Positions 17,247 through 27,315 of a stretch of 64,000 nt of DNA are shown here, piece by piece (the stretch's first letter is position 1; every line of letters begins with the position of its first letter). Both the position numbers and the translations under genes were made by a program. The DNA comes from [Bacillus] selenitireducens MLS10 (lineage in GTDB: Bacteria > Bacillota > Bacilli > Bacillales > Salisediminibacteriaceae), in assembly GCF_000093085.1 (NCBI RefSeq), contig NC_014219.1, forward strand, positions 1,728,384 to 1,792,383, read 5' to 3'. Below the pieces are notes generated by a model that saw only the letters and a program-made list of their open reading frames with translations, had not been told where the DNA came from and ran no database searches.

Positions 17247-17648
17247 ATGGTAACATTATTCACATCCCCCAGCTGCACATCCTGTCGGAAAGCTAAAGCA
17301 TGGTTACAGGAACATGATATTCCATTCAGTGAGCGAAACATTTTCTCGGACCCATTATCCGTGGAAGAGGTAAAACAGATCGTCAGAATGACTGAAGACG
17401 GAACCGACGAAATCATCTCAACCCGTTCCAAAGTTTTTCAGGAACTTGAGGTTGAACTGGATATGATGCCGTTACAGGAATTGTTCCAATTAATCAGTGA
17501 TCACCCAGGTCTGTTGAGACGCCCGATTATTCTTGATGAAAAGAGGATCCAGGTTGGGTATAACGAAGCTGAAATCCGCAGATTTTTGCCACGCACAGTC
17601 CGAACGTTTCATCTTCAGGAAGCGACGAAGCGTCTGGTGAACGAATAA
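17247..17648 (+). CDS. spx: Transcriptional regulator Spx
   Basis: 133 residues of the ArsC/Spx family. The redox switch C10-T-S-C13 is intact and the RRPII motif (about 91-95) that contacts the RNA polymerase alpha C-terminal domain is present. Spx binds RNA polymerase under disulfide stress and activates thiol-homeostasis genes while blocking others. It is degraded by ClpXP with the help of YjbH, encoded nearby at 21850-22803. Start ATG follows AAGGAGG. Context (yjbC, mecA, coiA, pepF, yjbH) is the canonical B. subtilis arrangement. Confidence 0.95.
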   Translation: MVTLFTSPSCTSCRKAKAWLQEHDIPFSERNIFSDPLSVEEVKQIVRMTEDGTDEIISTRSKVFQELEVELDMMPLQELFQLISDHPGLLRRPIILDEKRIQVGYNEAEIRRFLPRTVRTFHLQEATKRLVNE

Positions 17649-17659
17649 ACGACCGCTAT

Positions 17660-17692
17660 CAGCCTTCCGGAAATCCCGGGAGGCTGTTTTCA
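17660..17692 (+). terminator. Terminator after spx
   Basis: CAGCCTTCCGG pairs with CCGGGAGGCTG (one mismatch) followed by TTTT. Confidence 0.75.
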
Positions 17693-17861
17693 AACAATGC
17701 AGTGGGATTTTATCCTTTTCATTTTCGGACTTGTCCTTTACAATATAGATAATCTTTTATAATTAAGTGAAAGAATGATTAGACAATCAGAGAATCGGGA
17801 ATCGTCTCAGTAAGGTTGATACGATGGATATGATTTATTTCTCGCGAAAGGGTGAGACAAA

Positions 17862-18509
17862 ATGGAAATAGAACGAATTAATGACACAACGATAAAATTT
17901 TACATTACGTATCGTGATATTGAAAAAAGAGGTTTCAATAAGGAAGAAATCTGGTACAACAGAGAAAAAGGAGAAGAACTTTTCTTTGACATGATGAATG
18001 AAGTCAGCGATCAAGACCAGTTTGAAATGAATGGACCACTGTGGGTTCAGGTACACGCCTTGGATCGCGGACTTGAAGTTATTGTGACACGCGGTCAAGT
18101 GAATGATGGAAAAGTAAATCTTGAAATTCCCATGGAAGACGACCTTGAAACAGACTCTGAGGGGAACCTTGCAGATATGCTTGAACGTGGCTATTCGGAC
18201 ACGAAGGGCAGCAATGAGAAAAGAGAGAAGAGTCTAACTGTGGTTTTGAAACTGGATGATCTTGAAGACTTTATCCAACTCAGTAAATCATTTGATTTTG
18301 AGGTCGATACGTCACTGTTTCATTACCAGGATGACTATTATTTTTCAGTTACAGCCGGTGAAGAATATTCTGAAGCCCAGCAGGATAACATTATCAGCCA
18401 AGCACTTGAATTTGGCAATGAAACAGATATCAGCATACACCTTCTCCAGGAATATGGGAAAGTGGTTGCTGAGAACAATGCCATCGCAATTTTTAAAGAA
18501 AATTTCTGA
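17862..18509 (+). CDS. mecA: Adaptor protein MecA
   Basis: 215 residues with the two-domain MecA layout. The N-terminal substrate-binding part starts MEIERINDTTIKFYITY. An acidic linker follows (about 85-115), then a C-terminal ClpC-binding domain (LTVVLKLDDLEDFIQLSK onward). It delivers ComK and other substrates to ClpCP and so restrains competence. Start ATG follows AAGGGTGAG. It sits between spx and coiA as in B. subtilis and is followed by its own terminator. Confidence 0.93.
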   Translation: MEIERINDTTIKFYITYRDIEKRGFNKEEIWYNREKGEELFFDMMNEVSDQDQFEMNGPLWVQVHALDRGLEVIVTRGQVNDGKVNLEIPMEDDLETDSEGNLADMLERGYSDTKGSNEKREKSLTVVLKLDDLEDFIQLSKSFDFEVDTSLFHYQDDYYFSVTAGEEYSEAQQDNIISQALEFGNETDISIHLLQEYGKVVAENNAIAIFKENF

Positions 18510-18526
18510 TTGTATACTTGATCAAC

Positions 18527-18554
18527 AAACCGATTTCGATCGGTTTTCTTTTTG
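18527..18554 (+). terminator. Terminator after mecA
   Basis: AAACCGAT-TTCG-ATCGGTTT, a perfect 8-bp stem with a TTCG tetraloop, then CTTTTT. Confidence 0.85.
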
Positions 18555-18599
18555 CCTTTAAATAGAATACACGTTCGTATTTTTGAGGGGGGTGTTGGA

Positions 18600-19670
18600 A
18601 TGAGTGTGTTGGTTTGTTTTGAGGATAAAGGCTCATATGGGTTCTTTTACTATGAAAGCAGGGATCATCAGGACTGTAAAAGAATTTTGCTTGACTGGTT
18701 GCAAGTTCAGCGTATTGAAGCGTTGTCCGAGTACAGGATTTCCGGGATAAACCGAAGAGCGGATATTTATTTTCACTATCAAGAACAAGCTTATGCATTT
18801 GAAGTGCAGCTCTCACATATCAGTTCCTCCGTGTTTAATGAACGCACACGAGATTACGAACAGGCTGGGATTATTCCTTATTGGATTGGCCATGGAGAAC
18901 TGAAAAGTCGCTCTCATAAAATTCCTTTTAATATTTTGGATGAGTGTTATATACGGCATGCGCCCGTTCCTCATGCCTTCTACATTGATACAGTGAAAGA
19001 ATCTCTTTTTATCAGACATTCATTTGCGTATGAGAAGCACAAATCAGTTCGTGTGACAGATACGAATGGCATGCACGGACTTGTTATGGATGATTTGAAA
19101 AACCCTGTAAGAGCCATTGGCAAGGCAGTGTTTTTTGATGAGGAAGCAAAACGGAAGTGGTTGCAGACAACGCGATATAAACGGACAAAACGCTATTTGA
19201 CACTAAATATGGGAGAACGGTTTGTTCTGAAGCTGTTGCAGTCTTATGGTCAAAACTTAAATTATTTTCCATCTATATGCAGAGTGCCTCTCAGAAATCA
19301 ATTTATACTCCGTACTCATCCTGAAATTTGGCAAACATGGTTTTTGTTAAAGGTTGTCATGGGTGAAGCCGGTTTGAACGGAACACTTTCTCTATGCACG
19401 GCAGTAAACAGGCTGAAAGAGGCTGTTTACATAGGCGTGATTCAAGTCAGGGAAATCAATAATACTATGCACCGAAATGCTTCGCTGGCGGCATTGGCAG
19501 AAGAGTATTTGGGTTGGCTTGTATGGATAGGGGTTCTGACAACACGACGTTCATCAATCTATTGTATGAAGAATCGGGTAAATGTGAGGAAGACACTTGA
19601 GACATTATTGATGGATGATGAGTATGTGGTTAATGAAGTTTCCTTTTATTTAGAGTGCCGAAAAGAATAG
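18600..19670 (+). CDS. coiA: Competence protein CoiA
   Basis: 356 residues from the ATG with GAGGGGGG as SD; the frame opens earlier at a TTG without an SD. The central RRADIYFHYQEQAYAFEVQLS (in two strands, about 60-80) carries the D...E-x-Q core of a PD-(D/E)xK-type nuclease, the fold assigned to CoiA. CoiA promotes processing or recombination of incoming DNA during transformation. It corresponds to yjbF, between mecA and pepF in B. subtilis. It ends with a TAG stop. With med, mecA and coiA present, a competence system is likely, though the uptake machinery is outside the window. Confidence 0.85.
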   Translation: MSVLVCFEDKGSYGFFYYESRDHQDCKRILLDWLQVQRIEALSEYRISGINRRADIYFHYQEQAYAFEVQLSHISSSVFNERTRDYEQAGIIPYWIGHGELKSRSHKIPFNILDECYIRHAPVPHAFYIDTVKESLFIRHSFAYEKHKSVRVTDTNGMHGLVMDDLKNPVRAIGKAVFFDEEAKRKWLQTTRYKRTKRYLTLNMGERFVLKLLQSYGQNLNYFPSICRVPLRNQFILRTHPEIWQTWFLLKVVMGEAGLNGTLSLCTAVNRLKEAVYIGVIQVREINNTMHRNASLAALAEEYLGWLVWIGVLTTRRSSIYCMKNRVNVRKTLETLLMDDEYVVNEVSFYLECRKE

Positions 19671-19755
19671 GCGGAGAGACTTGCTCTAAATCCCTTTCTT
19701 TCGGTACAATTAGCATTGAGAATGATTATTTAAACCAACTTGGAGGTGCCATATT

Positions 19756-21567
19756 ATGGCCACGACTGCTTTGCCAAATCGAAAAGACATACCGAAAGAA
19801 AAGACTTGGGATCTTGAAGACATATTTTCTTCTGATGAACAATGGGAACAAGAATTTAATACAATTGAACAGTTGATTCCGCAAATCAGTGATTATCAGG
19901 GGAAGCTTGGAGAATCGGCAGAAACTTTATACAAAGCTCTGCAATTTGAGGATGAGGTTTCCATGAAGCTCGGTAAGCTCTATGTTTATGCCCGAATGCG
20001 TTATGATCAGGACACAACAAATTCACATTATCAGGGGCTGCATGACCGGGCTTCACAACTTGTTACGAAAGCTGGAAAGGCTGCTTCATTCATGACACCG
20101 GAGCTGCTCTCAATTCCTGAAGACACATTGACTGAATTTCTGAATGAGCATGAAGGACTGACTCTATACCGTCACGCTTTTGAACGATTAAACAAAAAAC
20201 GGCCACACGTCCTGTCTGAAAAAGAAGAAGCTCTTCTTGCACAGGCAGGAGAAGTGACCAGTGCGGCTTCGTCCACATTCAGCATGCTCAATAATGCAGA
20301 TATGAAATTCCCGACGATCAAAGACGAGGAAGGCAATGATGTGGAAGTGTCCCACGGTCGCTTTATCCACTTCTTGCAAAGCGATGACCGTCGCGTTAGG
20401 GAAGATGCTTTTAAGGCCATGTATGCAACGTATACAAACTTTCGTAATACATTTGCTTCAACGCTCAGTGGGAATGTCAAAAAAAATATTTTTCAGGCGA
20501 ATGTCCGAAATCATGAATCAGCAAGAGCCGCGGCATTAAGTAAGAATCATATTCCTGAAGTTGTTTACGATCAGTTGGTCAATACGGTGAATGATAACCT
20601 TCACCTTCTTCACAAGTATATCGATATTCGAAAACGAGCCCTGGGACTTGATGAGTTACACATGTGGGATCTCTATACGCCGATCGTAAAAGATGTGGAT
20701 ATGAAAGTGTCCTATGATGAAGCTACAGAACTGATGACTGAAGGATTGGCACCACTCGGAGATGAGTATGTGTCCATTGTTAAAGAAGGTTTGTCGAACA
20801 GATGGGTGGATATTGAGGAGAATCAGGGAAAACGAAGCGGGGCTTATTCGTCAGGGACTTACGGGACAAAACCGTATGTTCTGATGAATTGGCAGGATGA
20901 TGTCAATAATTTATTCACACTTGCGCATGAATTCGGCCACTCTGTACACAGTTATTACACGAGAAAGTTTCAACCTTTTCCTTATGCCGATTATTCCATT
21001 TTTGTTGCGGAGGTGGCTTCAACAACAAATGAAGCACTTCTGAATGACTATCTGCAGAAAAAAGAGACGGATAAGAAGCGGAAACTGTATTTGTTAAACC
21101 AGTTTCTTGAAGGATTCCGTGGTACGGTGTTCAGACAAACCATGTTTGCCGAGTTCGAAAAAATGATCCATGATCAGGCTGAGGCCGGTGTTCCTCTTAC
21201 CGCTGATGCCATGAGTGAATGGTATTTTGATCTGAATAAAAAATATTTTGGTGATCAGATCGTAATTGACGAAGAAATTGCCATGGAATGGGCTCGCATT
21301 CCCCATTTCTATATGAATTTCTACGTGTATCAGTATGCAACCGGGTACAGCGCAGCGACAGCACTTGCAAAACAGATCCTCGATGAAGGTGAACCTGCCG
21401 TAACAAGATTTGTTGATTATTTAAAAGCAGGCAATTCTGATTATCCAATTGAGGTATTGAAAAAAGCCGGCGTTGATATGACGTCACCTGAACCGATTCA
21501 GCAGGCTTTAAATGTCTTCGAGGAAACGCTGAATGAGCTTGAAGCATTATTATTTGAAGAGGACTGA
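19756..21567 (+). CDS. pepF: Oligoendopeptidase F
   Basis: 603 residues, typical length for this cytoplasmic M3 zinc metallopeptidase. The zinc site H391-E-F-G-H395 is intact, with the downstream glutamate region FVAEVASTTNEALL. It hydrolyses oligopeptides of roughly 7-17 residues. The start ATG has a perfect GGAGGTG at ideal spacing. Position between coiA and yjbH matches yjbG of B. subtilis. No sign of truncation. Confidence 0.95.
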   Translation: MATTALPNRKDIPKEKTWDLEDIFSSDEQWEQEFNTIEQLIPQISDYQGKLGESAETLYKALQFEDEVSMKLGKLYVYARMRYDQDTTNSHYQGLHDRASQLVTKAGKAASFMTPELLSIPEDTLTEFLNEHEGLTLYRHAFERLNKKRPHVLSEKEEALLAQAGEVTSAASSTFSMLNNADMKFPTIKDEEGNDVEVSHGRFIHFLQSDDRRVREDAFKAMYATYTNFRNTFASTLSGNVKKNIFQANVRNHESARAAALSKNHIPEVVYDQLVNTVNDNLHLLHKYIDIRKRALGLDELHMWDLYTPIVKDVDMKVSYDEATELMTEGLAPLGDEYVSIVKEGLSNRWVDIEENQGKRSGAYSSGTYGTKPYVLMNWQDDVNNLFTLAHEFGHSVHSYYTRKFQPFPYADYSIFVAEVASTTNEALLNDYLQKKETDKKRKLYLLNQFLEGFRGTVFRQTMFAEFEKMIHDQAEAGVPLTADAMSEWYFDLNKKYFGDQIVIDEEIAMEWARIPHFYMNFYVYQYATGYSAATALAKQILDEGEPAVTRFVDYLKAGNSDYPIEVLKKAGVDMTSPEPIQQALNVFEETLNELEALLFEED

Positions 21568-21805
21568 CAGAACGTCGGGATGAATAATTAAACAAACATG
21601 CTGACGGCGCCCCGGGGATCACTGATTCAAGAGGGTGCTGTCTGCATGACATTGTGGCATTTTTGTGAAAAGACACACAGAGAATTGCAAAGGGCAGTGG
21701 AATTTGATATATTTTATATGTGAAAGGAATCACATAACTCCCCCTAAGTTTATGTGCTTCGTCTAAACCCCTTGACGTACAACCTTTCTGCAAAGACAAC
21801 GCTCC

Positions 21806-21846
21806 ACAAAAGACCGCCGGGTCTACCCCACCCGGCGGTCTTTTGT
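21806..21846. terminator. Bidirectional terminator between pepF and yjbH
   Basis: A 17-bp perfect stem (ACAAAAGACCGCCGGGT and its complement) with a 7-nt loop, serving both convergent genes. Confidence 0.92.
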
Positions 21847-21849
21847 ATG

Positions 21850-22803
21850 TTATAAGGAATTGGTTTGCTTGAAATTGTGCACTTTTTTATATTGCCAGAG
21901 AAAACCTTGACGGGTAGGAACCTCATTCACGATCTGTCTGAGCTTTAATTTCTTCATTTCACGATGAACATCATCGAGTGATAAATCATATAAGACTGCA
22001 ATTTCTTTCTCTGTCACTATAGAATAAAATGAGATGAATTCCTGAAGAGGGATCGGCGGACATTTTTTTAAAGGTTTTCCGACCAGTTCCTCTATGATTT
22101 GGACATATACTTCGTAAGGGTAATGGCCTTCAACTTTCAGGCCTGGTTCATTGACGTCTTCTCCAAAAAAGATGAGTGTCGGAAGTTGACTGACTTCCAT
22201 TTCCTGAGTGGTTCGTTCGTCAGATTCCAATGCAATTTTCGGAGAATCGGAATCAAGATCTTTCATAAATTCTTCGACATCCATCCCATCGATGAATTTT
22301 GCACATTCAATTAACGTGTCCTTATCAGCAATGTTTTTCTTTTTTAAAAACAGTGCTTCCCGAACACGTCTGAGGAATTTTGAGCCAATGGCTTTTCCCT
22401 GAAGTTCGGCAGCTTTGATGCCGAGGTTTGCGGTGTAGGGCATGGTGATTTTTTGTTCATGCCATACATCACCATTACAAGGCATTCCGGTTCTGCATGC
22501 TGTTGCGTTATATGATTTGGCCATTTCGTGAATGAGCTTTTGAACGTCTTTATCACTGGCTGGCGTATAGGCGGAAGCCCCTTTTCCAATGAAGGTTTTA
22601 ATGGTTACGTAATGACTGTACTCCATTTGCAGTTTTCGAACAAATGGCTCCAATACCCAGCATTCTGGACAGAGGGGATCGATAAACATATAAATCTCAA
22701 CAGGTTTTTTTTCCTTTGGTGCAGTAAAAAGAGAAGCTGGATCGACAGGACAGCAGATGCCCAATTCATCGTTACATACGAAGTTGCCCTTGGCTTTACT
22801 CAT
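21850..22803 (-). CDS. yjbH: ClpXP adaptor YjbH (SpxH)
   Basis: 317 residues of the DsbA-like thioredoxin superfamily. The FIDPLCPECWVLEPF segment near residue 37 holds the C-x2-C motif, and an N-terminal cysteine-rich stretch (CNDELGICC) resembles the metal-binding N-terminus of YjbH. It binds Spx and hands it to ClpXP; stress-induced aggregation of YjbH frees Spx. The start codon overlaps the stop of the upstream haemoglobin gene (ATGA), so both are translated together. spx itself lies only 4 kb away. Confidence 0.9.
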   Translation of the reverse strand: MSKAKGNFVCNDELGICCPVDPASLFTAPKEKKPVEIYMFIDPLCPECWVLEPFVRKLQMEYSHYVTIKTFIGKGASAYTPASDKDVQKLIHEMAKSYNATACRTGMPCNGDVWHEQKITMPYTANLGIKAAELQGKAIGSKFLRRVREALFLKKKNIADKDTLIECAKFIDGMDVEEFMKDLDSDSPKIALESDERTTQEMEVSQLPTLIFFGEDVNEPGLKVEGHYPYEVYVQIIEELVGKPLKKCPPIPLQEFISFYSIVTEKEIAVLYDLSLDDVHREMKKLKLRQIVNEVPTRQGFLWQYKKVHNFKQTNSL

Positions 22804-23219
22804 GATGTTGTCCCCCCTTGCTGATCATCGGTGTGTGTTTCTTTGCTGTTTATCATGTGATTGGCAGTGTAGGTCAACCTTGCCAGTAATTCCTGTTTCG
22901 TGTATTCATCCATGAGACTTTCTTCAAGTGCCTGTGACATACAGGAGAGCCAGGCATCGCTTTTTGGTTTTGTTATGACGAACGGTATGTGCTTCATGCG
23001 AAGCATAGGGTGTCCGTGTTCGTTTGTATACAGCTGTGGTCCTCCGCAAAATTGAGTCAGAAACTGCTTTTGTTTGCGAATGGTTTCACCCATATCATCA
23101 GGAAACAGATCTCTGATTAATGGATCGGCTTTGACATATGTGTAAAAGCGATCGACCAGGGCGCTCAGTTCTTCTTCACCGATTCGGTCAAAAAGCGATT
23201 GATGATCATTGTGTTTCAT
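22800..23219 (-). CDS. yjbI: Truncated haemoglobin, group II
   Basis: 139 residues with the truncated globin pattern: LFDRIGEEELSALVDRFYTYV, then LTQFCGGPQLYTNEHGHPMLRMKHIPF, where the group II GG-x-x-x-Y and the proximal histidine region HIPF occur, and W-L-S-C-M in helix G. Such proteins bind O2 or NO and may protect thiols or deliver oxygen. The gene is coupled to yjbH by a 4-bp overlap, exactly as in B. subtilis. The ATG has AAAGGAG as SD. Confidence 0.92.
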   Translation of the reverse strand: MKHNDHQSLFDRIGEEELSALVDRFYTYVKADPLIRDLFPDDMGETIRKQKQFLTQFCGGPQLYTNEHGHPMLRMKHIPFVITKPKSDAWLSCMSQALEESLMDEYTKQELLARLTYTANHMINSKETHTDDQQGGTTS

Positions 23220-23252
23220 AACTGACTCCTTTATATCTCTCTATGATTAGTA

Positions 23253-23281
23253 ATTGTAGCAAGGGTTCACCGTTACTTCAA
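23253..23281 (-). promoter_or_regulatory. Promoter of yjbI-yjbH
   Basis: Minus strand TTGAAG (23276-23281), 17-nt spacer, TACAAT (23253-23258), 34 nt before the yjbI start. Confidence 0.65.
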
Positions 23282-23391
23282 CAAAACTGACTTGTGGTTG
23301 TTATTGCGGTTCGTTTATTTTATGTTTGTGTTGTAATACACAGAAGACAGCCTTTAAATTGACTCATTTTTTATTCCGCTTTGATGAAATG

Positions 23392-23421
23392 AAAAAACCT
23401 CCCTTATAATAAGGGAAGTTT
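23392..23421 (-). terminator. Terminator after yjbJ
   Basis: On the minus strand AACTTCCCTTAT and ATAAGGGAGGTT pair with one mismatch and are followed by six T's. Confidence 0.8.
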
Positions 23422-23437
23422 AAGTGGATTACAACTA

Positions 23438-24130
23438 TTATGCATGTCCGGACATGGAACGGTATGATTCAAGGACTCGCGGGACATATGCCTGTGTTTC
23501 TTTAAATGGCGGAATACCTCCGTACTTATTAACATTTCCCGGTCCTGCATTGTATGCGGCCAGCGCAAGTTCAATGTTTCCATTATACTGGTTCAGCATA
23601 TCCTTCAGGTAACGCGTGCCACCGTCGATATTTTGAGCAGGATCAAAAGAGTCTTTGACTCCGAGCCATTTTGCAGTCCCTGGCATGAGCTGCATCAACC
23701 CCTGGGCACCGGCATGACTGGTCACATTGTTACGAAATCCGGATTCATGCTCGATCACGGCTGCGATTAGATCAGGATCGACACCATGTCTGGCAGCGGC
23801 TTGATTGATTAAATTTGTATAAGGTTTCCCGCTGGCTGAGAGAGTTGGTGTTTTTGCGGATGAAGTCATGGCTTGCGATTTGTTTCGAAGACCGAGTATA
23901 TCTTCCGTCGTGAAAGACTGGGAAGAACGGTTGCTGCCCGGAAGCATCAGTCCCTGTGGATCGTTGGGATCCGGTGCACCGGTCATCTGTTGCTGTAGTA
24001 AAGAAGCAAATGAACCACCTGGACTGTTTATTCCCTGCAGTGGAGAGCCGCCAACAGAAGATGACTGGTTGCCTGCCCATTTTCTGAAGACCTGCCATTG
24101 ATAGTAATCCGTCATAAATCGCTCCATCAC
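23438..24130 (-). CDS. yjbJ: Lytic transglycosylase (SLT domain) YjbJ
   Basis: 230 residues starting at GTG (an ATG follows directly) behind AAAGGAG. The first 100 residues are low-complexity, Gly/Ser/Gln-rich. Residues about 110-225 form a Slt70-type domain: [13 protein letters not shown] with the catalytic Glu, [13 protein letters not shown], and [17 protein letters not shown]. It cleaves peptidoglycan between MurNAc and GlcNAc with 1,6-anhydro formation. No classical signal peptide is visible, as in YjbJ homologues. The start overlaps the yjbK stop codon, so translation is coupled. Confidence 0.88.
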   Translation of the reverse strand: MMERFMTDYYQWQVFRKWAGNQSSSVGGSPLQGINSPGGSFASLLQQQMTGAPDPNDPQGLMLPGSNRSSQSFTTEDILGLRNKSQAMTSSAKTPTLSASGKPYTNLINQAAARHGVDPDLIAAVIEHESGFRNNVTSHAGAQGLMQLMPGTAKWLGVKDSFDPAQNIDGGTRYLKDMLNQYNGNIELALAAYNAGPGNVNKYGGIPPFKETQAYVPRVLESYRSMSGHA

Positions 24131-24723
24131 TGAACATCACTCCTTTTCGCTTTAGCATCGAAGAAACGTTTGATTTTATTGGGCGGTGGATCCGGAGTCA
24201 GTTTCAATGATTGAAGCAGGCCGTCGAAAAAACGCCGCCCCTTATCATAATCAGTTGATTCAAATTCAAGTTCATAATCAGTTATGTCAAAGTACATGCT
24301 ACGATCAAGAACGAGAAGACCTTCATTCAGCTGAACTTCACTGCGGTCTGTCGAAAGGGATCCCAAATAAGTCAGTTCAGGAAGATCTGCCGCTTTGATC
24401 AGTAACAGCAGTTGTTCTCTCACTTCACCATTAGGCACCTGACCGGATTGTTTCATGGTAGAAAATGCATCTTCAGTTACCGGCTGATGGGTTTCGAGAA
24501 GGCCTTCGCTGTAAGGTTGTTTGAGAGTGAGCGTCATCTGACCGGCTTTTTCTCTTATACGGAGTGCACTGCCGTATGATTTCAGCAGGAATCCGGCGGT
24601 TTCAAAATAATGATTAATCTGATGGAAAACCGGAGACCGATCGTGTTTGTAATGCTCCATAAGGCGTTCATAACTTTGCAGGTCCAGCCTCTGTTTAAAT
24701 TCGATTTCGATTTCCTGGCTCAC
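24127..24723 (-). CDS. yjbK: CYTH-domain protein YjbK
   Basis: 198 residues from a GTG ([10 protein letters not shown]) that has AAGG eight bases upstream; the frame is open for another 79 codons, but that part overlaps the relQ promoter and start and is not conserved-looking. E-x-E-x-E at residues 4-8 is the CYTH metal-triphosphate signature, followed by LRIREKAG and LTLKQP. CYTH enzymes hydrolyse triphosphates such as thiamine triphosphate or inorganic tripolyphosphate. It is divergent from relQ and coupled to yjbJ. Confidence 0.85.
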   Translation of the reverse strand: MSQEIEIEFKQRLDLQSYERLMEHYKHDRSPVFHQINHYFETAGFLLKSYGSALRIREKAGQMTLTLKQPYSEGLLETHQPVTEDAFSTMKQSGQVPNGEVREQLLLLIKAADLPELTYLGSLSTDRSEVQLNEGLLVLDRSMYFDITDYELEFESTDYDKGRRFFDGLLQSLKLTPDPPPNKIKRFFDAKAKRSDVQ

Positions 24724-24876
24724 TTCATTCACCTTCAATTCGTCGATGGTTCTTCTATTATTCCACAAAAAGGCGTCACCGGCAATATTCCCTTTCATTT
24801 TACCTAGTTGGATGTGGGGATTGTCGGGTTGATATGGTAAACTGAAAGATGAGATATATTCAGGTGGTGACAGACA

Positions 24877-25518
24877 ATGATCGATTGGAATATTATGCTT
24901 ACGCCCTATAAACAGGCCGTTAATGAATTGAAGATTAAACTGAAAGGGTTGCGGGATCAATATCAGCTCACATCAAGACAGACACCGATTGAGTTTGTGA
25001 CCGGACGGGTAAAGCCGGTTTCAAGCATTCTTGAAAAAGCGAAACGTAAAAATATCCCTCTTGATAAACTTGAAGAAGAAATGCAGGATCTTGCAGGAGT
25101 CCGTATCATGTGTCAGTTTGTTGGAGATATTGATACGGTTGTGGAACTGATTAAACGCCGAACGGATTTTGAGATTGTGGAAGAAAGGGATTATATTCAA
25201 AATAAAAAAAGAAGCGGATATCGTTCCTATCACCTGATATTGCGTTATCCTGTTCAAACGATTGACGGCGAAAAACGGATTTTGGTGGAACTTCAAATTC
25301 GAACCCTTGCCATGAATTTTTGGGCAACAATTGAACATTCACTGCAGTATAAATATGCCGGACAAATACCGGAAAAGGTCGAGCGGAGGCTTCAGCGTGC
25401 AGCTGAGGCGGCTTTCCAGCTCGACGAAGAGATGTCCAAAATACGTGGTGAGGTACAGGAAGCCCAAGAAATCATATCAAAGACAAAAGAGCAGGATCAT
25501 GATCACGGGAAACGTTGA
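24877..25518 (+). CDS. relQ: Small alarmone synthetase RelQ (SAS1)
   Basis: 213 residues, the short GTP pyrophosphokinase type without hydrolase or regulatory domains. The synthetase motifs [40 protein letters not shown] and VELQIRT[17 protein letters not shown] are intact. It makes (p)ppGpp and is known to form an allosteric tetramer. It corresponds to yjbM of B. subtilis and begins the relQ-nadK-rluD run. AGGTGG precedes the ATG at a slightly long spacing. Confidence 0.93.
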   Translation: MIDWNIMLTPYKQAVNELKIKLKGLRDQYQLTSRQTPIEFVTGRVKPVSSILEKAKRKNIPLDKLEEEMQDLAGVRIMCQFVGDIDTVVELIKRRTDFEIVEERDYIQNKKRSGYRSYHLILRYPVQTIDGEKRILVELQIRTLAMNFWATIEHSLQYKYAGQIPEKVERRLQRAAEAAFQLDEEMSKIRGEVQEAQEIISKTKEQDHDHGKR

Positions 25519-25541
25519 TGCAGACAGGGAGGACAAATAAA

Positions 25542-26330
25542 ATGAAGTTTCATGTTCGGTCGCGGGGAGACCATGATTCAAATATACTTTCACAGCGGAT
25601 CAGGAATTACCTGGAGGAGTTCGAACTGCAACCTGATGAAGAAGAACCGGATATCGTCATTTCCGTCGGCGGGGACGGGACACTCCTTGAGGCCTTTCAT
25701 CAGTACACCCATAGGCTGGATCATACAGCATTCGTAGGGGTTCATACCGGTCATCTCGGCTTTTACGCTGACTGGAAGCCGGATGAAGTGGAGAAGCTCG
25801 TGATTCATATTGCGAAGACGCCATTTAAGATTGTCGAATATCCTTTGCTTGAAGTGATTATCCGACATACAAACGAAGAGCCTGAAGACCGATACCTCGC
25901 GCTGAATGAATGTACCGTAAAGACAAAAGTAGGATCACTGGTCATGGATGTTGAAATTAAAGGTGACCTATTTGAAACATTCAGAGGGGACGGGCTCTGC
26001 CTTTCTACGCCATCAGGCAGTACAGCTTATAACAAGGCACTCGGAGGGGCAATTCTCCATCCCTCATTACCGTGCATTCAAATGGCAGAGATGGCATCCA
26101 TTAATAATCGGGTATACCGAACCGTCGGTTCTCCACTCGTTTTGCCGCAGCATCATACGTGTCTGTTAAAACCGAGATACCATGACGAGTTTCAGGTAAC
26201 GGTTGATCATTACACGCTGAGTGAACCGGAAATGAAGTCGATCCAGTGTCGTGTAGCTGACGAGCGGGTCAGGTTTGCACGATTCAGGCCTTTTCCGTTT
26301 TGGAAGCGGGTCAAGGAGTCCTTTATTTGA
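25542..26330 (+). CDS. nadK: NAD kinase
   Basis: 262 residues from the ATG behind GGGAGGAC; the frame is open upstream into relQ. The G43-G-D-G46 nucleotide motif, LNECTVK and [15 protein letters not shown] are the conserved kinase features. It phosphorylates NAD to NADP using ATP or polyphosphate. It starts 23 nt after relQ and its stop codon overlaps the next start (TGATG), giving a tight operon equivalent to yjbM-yjbN-yjbO. Confidence 0.93.
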   Translation: MKFHVRSRGDHDSNILSQRIRNYLEEFELQPDEEEPDIVISVGGDGTLLEAFHQYTHRLDHTAFVGVHTGHLGFYADWKPDEVEKLVIHIAKTPFKIVEYPLLEVIIRHTNEEPEDRYLALNECTVKTKVGSLVMDVEIKGDLFETFRGDGLCLSTPSGSTAYNKALGGAILHPSLPCIQMAEMASINNRVYRTVGSPLVLPQHHTCLLKPRYHDEFQVTVDHYTLSEPEMKSIQCRVADERVRFARFRPFPFWKRVKESFI

Positions 26331-27247
26331 TGAGAAACAGAAATTCTGCTCATCAAGGGCAAATCATAAAAACCTATATTGCCGATCCCGCTTGGCATGG
26401 TCTGATGTTAAGAGAAGTCCTTCGAAACAATCTGATGATATCAAGAAAGCTTCTTGCTGAAGTGAAATTTCAGGGAGGGGCTTTATTTGTGAACGGAAAG
26501 AATGCGAATGTATCTGATCAGGTATTTACAGGAGATCACATTGAGGTCTGGTTTCCGCGTGAAGACATCTCCTCATCGATCAAAATGAGTTGCAAACCGC
26601 TATCCATTCGTTATGAAGATGAGTGGTGCATCGTCATCGATAAACCGGCCGGTCTTTTAACGATCCCAAACGAAACGTATGAGAATGACTCGGTGGCAGG
26701 GAGAGTGATCGGGTATTTTAAGAGCTGTGATCACCCGGCAACATTTCATCCTGTAACACGTCTTGACAGGCAAACATCAGGGCTTATGCTGATTGCAAAA
26801 GACAGACATAGCCACAGTCTGTTTATGAAGCAGCAGTGTGCAGGCTTGATTGATAAAGAATATGTTGCGGTAACGCCGCCAGGTTTCCCATGGATCGCAG
26901 CTACCGTGGATGCACCAATTGCCAGGCATCCGGACAGTATTATTGAGCGAATGGTTCACCATGAGGGGCAAAAAGCGAAGACACGATTGGTGAAAGTGAA
27001 TGAGAATGCTTCAGGCAGCCTGATACGCTGCAAATTAGAGACAGGAAGAACACATCAGATTCGAGTGCATCTTGCTTTCACTGGCTGGTCTATTCTTGGA
27101 GACGGACTTTACCGGGAAGAGAAGAGTGCGGATGAGCATAAAAGGACACTTCTGCATGCCTGTTCTCTCAGATGGGATGAACCGTTTACTGGAGAACGTA
27201 TTGAGATTCATGAATCAGTGCCAGAGGATTTCCCCTTTCAATATTGA
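26330..27247 (+). CDS. RluA/RluD-family pseudouridine synthase
   Basis: 305 residues starting at the ATG that overlaps the nadK stop, with AAGGAG 12 nt upstream. An S4-like N-terminal part (MISRKLLAEVKFQGGALFVNG) is followed by the catalytic domain with HPVTRLDRQTSGLML, whose Asp is the nucleophile, and ETGRTHQIRVH. It converts specific uridines in rRNA or tRNA to pseudouridine. It is the equivalent of B. subtilis yjbO; the target position is not predictable from sequence. Confidence 0.9.
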   Translation: MRNRNSAHQGQIIKTYIADPAWHGLMLREVLRNNLMISRKLLAEVKFQGGALFVNGKNANVSDQVFTGDHIEVWFPREDISSSIKMSCKPLSIRYEDEWCIVIDKPAGLLTIPNETYENDSVAGRVIGYFKSCDHPATFHPVTRLDRQTSGLMLIAKDRHSHSLFMKQQCAGLIDKEYVAVTPPGFPWIAATVDAPIARHPDSIIERMVHHEGQKAKTRLVKVNENASGSLIRCKLETGRTHQIRVHLAFTGWSILGDGLYREEKSADEHKRTLLHACSLRWDEPFTGERIEIHESVPEDFPFQY

Positions 27248-27288
27248 CGTTCGCCGTCTTATCAGTTAGAATTATGACCAGATACTAA
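27244..27288 (+). promoter_or_regulatory. fabI promoter and FapR-like operator
   Basis: TTGACG (27244-27249), 17-nt spacer, TAGAAT (27267-27272). Immediately downstream, over the expected start point, TTATGACCAGATACTAA (27272-27288) resembles the FapR operator TTAGTACC-type inverted repeat. In B. subtilis fabI belongs to the FapR regulon. Confidence 0.65.
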
Positions 27289-27315
27289 AATGAGTTTACA
27301 TTTGGAGGTAAGGTT

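Noticed and set aside
24724-24960. Upstream extension of the YjbK frame
   Set aside because: It covers the divergent relQ start region and does not resemble the CYTH family; the GTG at 24723 begins at the conserved E-x-E-x-E motif with an SD.
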